Assembly: GCA_964464685.1 (NCBI GenBank)
Contig: CAYXGV010000049.1
Location: forward strand, 1-7,143
DNA from: JABIBU01 sp964464685
GTDB lineage: Bacteria > Patescibacteriota > Patescibacteriia > Magasanikbacterales > UBA922
DNA: 7,143 nucleotides
Direction of reading: 5' to 3'
Positions 4,960-7,143 of this stretch are shown piece after piece. The notes under the pieces are model-generated. The model saw only the letters and a list, made by a program, of their open reading frames with translations, was not told where the DNA came from and ran no database searches. Numbering within the stretch: the first letter of the stretch is position 1; each line of letters starts with the position of its first letter. The position numbers were made by a program, and so were the translations under genes.

Positions 4960-5037
4960 AAAAAACAAAATTGAATTCTTTTTAAGAGTAATCCCGATTG
5001 CTATCGGGATTAAAGAAAAACATATACATCAGCCAAC
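4960..5037 (-). repeat. Right terminal inverted repeat of the DedA-PAP2 unit
   Basis: Mirror copy of 2601-2672. The inner 30 bp (4960-4989) is a perfect complement of 2643-2672. The middle is a 10-bp stem, TAATCCCGAT-tgct-ATCGGGATTA (4989-5012), that replaces the left copy's TTAGGGC hairpin. The outer 26 bp (5012-5037) ends in the closing core ACATCAGCCAAC. Confidence 0.88.
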
Positions 5038-5133
5038 GGCGTATACCTGGTTTCGGCTTTTATACAAAAGTCTCCACCCATATTTTGCTCCGCTACACTC
5101 CGCAAAACATCAGATATACGCAAATGTTAAGTG
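5030..5133 (+). repeat. attC-like spacer element, copy 2 (104 bp)
   Basis: Same length and orientation as 2505-2608, with about five differences. Its left core is CAGCCAAC and its right core is GTTAAGTG, so the two ends no longer match each other as copy 1 does. The right core instead matches the EamA unit's closing core CACTTAAC. AAAAGTC replaces AAAAGCC in the central hairpin, keeping a G-U pair. Read as a junction, the left core belongs to the DedA unit and the right core to the next unit. Confidence 0.75.
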
Positions 5134-5192
5134 AAATAATTTTTAGTAATTTGTTAGAAGATAAGGACAGTTTTAAAACTCTCAAAATATTT

Positions 5193-5198
5193 TATAAT
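5193..5198 (+). promoter_or_regulatory. Possible -10 box of the last gene
   Basis: TATAAT lies 14 bp before the ATG at 5213, inside an AT-rich leader. No convincing -35 is seen at the right distance, and there is no Shine-Dalgarno. If used, the 5' leader would be only a few bases. Confidence 0.35.
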
Positions 5199-5212
5199 TA
5201 AAATATAAAAAT

Positions 5213-7143
5213 ATGAACAAAAAAAAATTTTATCTTATTAGCATTGTTGCCCTAATAATCATTGGGGTCGCAGTTTGGTATTTTGTTTTTGAAAAACAGC
5301 AGGCAACAAATGCTGGACAAGAAATCACAGTGATTTCAGATGGGGCTAATTTTACGCCCGAGCAAAATATTGGATTACAGCAAGGACTTGTCAATCTGGC
5401 AGGAAAATATACCGAAGCAACTATTATGACTAACAGTGTTTTTTTTACTGATATAGAAAAAACGGATTATGCGGAGTGGCGTATAAAATTGGATAAGGCT
5501 GTTCAATTATGGGAAGAATTAGAAGTAATGGATAAGCAGATGAATGGTCTTTTGGATGAATTGAAAATTTCTAAAACACCAAATTTTACTTCCAGACCAC
5601 CTTATGGAGAAACAATAGATACTTGGAGATCTAAATTTATACCTACTGTATATGCCGAGTCTGGAGCGCCAATTCCTGAATTAGGTGCAGTAACAGCAGT
5701 TTTTGATTCTGCTTCCCATGGAAATAAACTAAGGCGAGTCATGGAAGTGTTTGATTGGGATGCTAAAAAAGCTTTAACTGTTTTGAAGCAGGAGCAAGCT
5801 TTGTTTGAATCAGCGGCCTGGGACAAGGCTGGCGACACATATCAGAGATGGGAAACAGCGGCCAGGGTGATAAAAGACGCTTCCAAGGTAACCGTTTTTA
5901 TTGCTTCTAATGTTATTACTGCCGGAGGAGCTGCTGCTGCAGTTGGAGCTTTTCAGGGAGTAGCTATTGTGGTGGGCGGCGTATCTTTAGCAATAGAAAT
6001 TGGCGAAGATATTAATATTGCCATAGGCAATGAAGACAATGCGGCTGTTTTACGCCAAGCCCAAAAGGACATGAGTGTAATAACGCACCTAGTGTCCATT
6101 GCATCTCTAAAAGACATTGGAGATCCAAATAATCTTTTTTATATTGCTGACACGGCAGGCAAGCTTTGCGACTATGCCAAAGAAGGTTATGTCTATATTA
6201 CCAGAGGAGATGACGGTAAAATTTTTGTTTCAAAACAAAAACCAAAAAATGTGAACGTGGCAAAACCGCAGCCTAAAAGTGAGCCGAGCAAGGGGGGTTT
6301 GACTGCGGGAAATTATATAGTTGATGGTAAAAAAGTGGAAGTGAAAAAAGAAGAAACCGAGACAATTGATACAGCTGAGGAGTTAAGCCGGTTTGAAACT
6401 CCAGCCAAACCAACTATTGACCCGGACAGCACTAAGATTAAAACAGGAGAGGTAAATAATTTGTCTTTAGAAATGCCAGAGGGGCTTAATGGCCCTTTTG
6501 ATATAGAATCTATTGAAGTTGGAGGATCTGGGGCTGCTGTAGCTCTTCCCTCAGGGTCGGATAGTAAAACCATTGATGGCCAGTTTATATCCAGCAACCC
6601 CGGTCTTTATGTGGTTGAGGTAAAAATAAGAGATGCGGATGGCAATATTTATATTTCCAAAACTACAATTTCAGTTGAAGGAGAACCTACGGAACAATCA
6701 GAAGAAGATGTGGACATAAATGAATACATAGAGGAAGAGCAGGTGAGTTTGGGCGGAAACGTTACGGTTAATGATTCAATTTATTATGTGCCCGAAGATA
6801 ACCTGCCCCATAAAAGAAAAGGTTCGGGCACTATGAGTCTAACGATATTGGAAGGCGTTGTTTCCGGTAGCTGTCATATTTCAGCAAAAGATTATTATAA
6901 GTGCCCAGCTTTTTTTGGCGACGATGTAGTTGAGACTTGTCTTTCTAGCACTGGGGAGAGGTATGAAGGCGGCAGCTGGATTCCTGATTGGGCAGTTGAC
7001 TTTCCAGGCGGATCCGTACAAGGCACCTATTATCCTTCAACTGGCAAAATAGAAGCCAGAGTTGGGGAGCATTATTTCACAGGCACTCTCGTGGGTAATA
7101 AAGCATCTGGAAAATTTTATTATGAACTTCCGAATGGAGAACC
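5213..7143 (+). CDS. Large membrane-anchored protein of unknown function, 3' end missing
   Basis: The frame is open from ATG 5213 to the window edge, 643 codons without a stop. The N-terminus is MNKKK followed by a hydrophobic helix (about 6-26), a signal anchor or uncleaved signal that would place the rest outside the membrane. Residues 45-220 are largely helical and charged. Residues 226-272 form a glycine/alanine-rich hydrophobic stretch (ITAGGAAAAVGAF and following) that could insert in a membrane. Residues 340-405 are a lysine/proline/glutamate linker. Residues about 410-490 look like an Ig- or PKD-type beta domain ending in GLYVVEVKIRDADGNIY. After an acidic linker (490-510), residues 540-643 show G-rich strands with four cysteines (554, 564, 576 and earlier C319 in the helical part). 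I recognise no family. It looks richer in GC than the preceding genes. A surface or adhesion role is only a guess. Confidence 0.75.
   Translation, partial: MNKKKFYLISIVALIIIGVAVWYFVFEKQQATNAGQEITVISDGANFTPEQNIGLQQGLVNLAGKYTEATIMTNSVFFTDIEKTDYAEWRIKLDKAVQLWEELEVMDKQMNGLLDELKISKTPNFTSRPPYGETIDTWRSKFIPTVYAESGAPIPELGAVTAVFDSASHGNKLRRVMEVFDWDAKKALTVLKQEQALFESAAWDKAGDTYQRWETAARVIKDASKVTVFIASNVITAGGAAAAVGAFQGVAIVVGGVSLAIEIGEDINIAIGNEDNAAVLRQAQKDMSVITHLVSIASLKDIGDPNNLFYIADTAGKLCDYAKEGYVYITRGDDGKIFVSKQKPKNVNVAKPQPKSEPSKGGLTAGNYIVDGKKVEVKKEETETIDTAEELSRFETPAKPTIDPDSTKIKTGEVNNLSLEMPEGLNGPFDIESIEVGGSGAAVALPSGSDSKTIDGQFISSNPGLYVVEVKIRDADGNIYISKTTISVEGEPTEQSEEDVDINEYIEEEQVSLGGNVTVNDSIYYVPEDNLPHKRKGSGTMSLTILEGVVSGSCHISAKDYYKCPAFFGDDVVETCLSSTGERYEGGSWIPDWAVDFPGGSVQGTYYPSTGKIEARVGEHYFTGTLVGNKASGKFYYELPNGE

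Noticed and set aside
4989..5012. Rho-independent terminator at the TAATCCCGAT/ATCGGGATTA hairpin
   Set aside because: The stem is strong but is followed by AAAGAAAAA on the plus strand rather than a U run, and on the minus strand by no clean U run; it is better seen as part of the inverted repeat arm.
2505..5133. CRISPR array
   Set aside because: The repeat units are 104 bp, only two full copies exist and they are 2.5 kb apart with a gene between; no short regular spacers.
4901..5134. Open frame of 77 codons after the DedA-PAP2 gene
   Set aside because: It is translated entirely from the hairpin, the inverted repeat and the 104-bp spacer; the overlapping frame at 4998-5201 has the same origin. 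A repeat element read in frame, not a gene.
5602..6597. Minus-strand open frames at 5602-5838 and 6313-6597
   Set aside because: They lie antisense within the long continuous plus-strand frame starting at 5213; short, with no recognisable motifs.
1..7143. Integron integrase, tRNA or rRNA genes
   Set aside because: No frame carries tyrosine recombinase motifs and no cloverleaf or rRNA-like sequence was seen, so the integron interpretation rests on the junctions alone.

Overview
The window looks like a piece of an uncultured, AT-rich bacterial chromosome, plausibly a Patescibacteria/CPR (Parcubacteria-like) genome. The reasons are indirect: most starts lack a Shine-Dalgarno, all five complete genes end in TAA, there are many small membrane and unknown genes, and intergenic DNA is full of hairpins with 'ctccgctacactccgc'-type motifs that I associate with such genomes. 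No rRNA, tRNA or phylogenetic marker gene is present, so the assignment is an inference.

Layout. Bases 1-196 (minus strand) hold the N-terminus of a family 2 glycosyltransferase. From about 205 onward every gene is on the plus strand: a single short-type ChrA chromate transporter (267-794), a PD-(D/E)XK-nuclease-like protein (854-1345), a one-domain EamA transporter (1401-1832), a four-helix membrane protein of unknown function (2099-2479), a three-domain DedA-PAP2-LssY membrane protein (2785-4899), and the first 643 codons of a large membrane-anchored protein of unknown function (5213 to the window end).

The notable thing is how the plus-strand genes are packaged. Each lies in its own unit. 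A unit opens with a core of the form GTTAnnTGAAAT and closes with the near-mirror core ACATCAnnnAAC (ACTTCA in one case). Inside the cores each unit has its own terminal inverted repeat, with a sequence private to that unit (roughly 24-70 bp). Between consecutive units sits a spacer element: two 104-bp near-identical copies (2505-2608 and 5030-5133), a longer relative (1847-2032), a truncated one (1339-1374) and one collapsed to two bases (811-826). The spacers fold like integron attC sites, with mirrored AAC...GTT cores, an asymmetric bulge and an inner stem. Single-gene units, one shared strand and folded sites at each junction all resemble an integron gene-cassette array. The unit-specific terminal inverted repeats are not a standard integron feature. 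No integrase lies in the window.

There is no shared pathway among the gene products. They look like a mixed cargo of transport, envelope and nuclease-like functions, as expected for accessory cassettes. The last gene and the glycosyltransferase fragment look visibly richer in GC than the genes between them, consistent with mixed origins.
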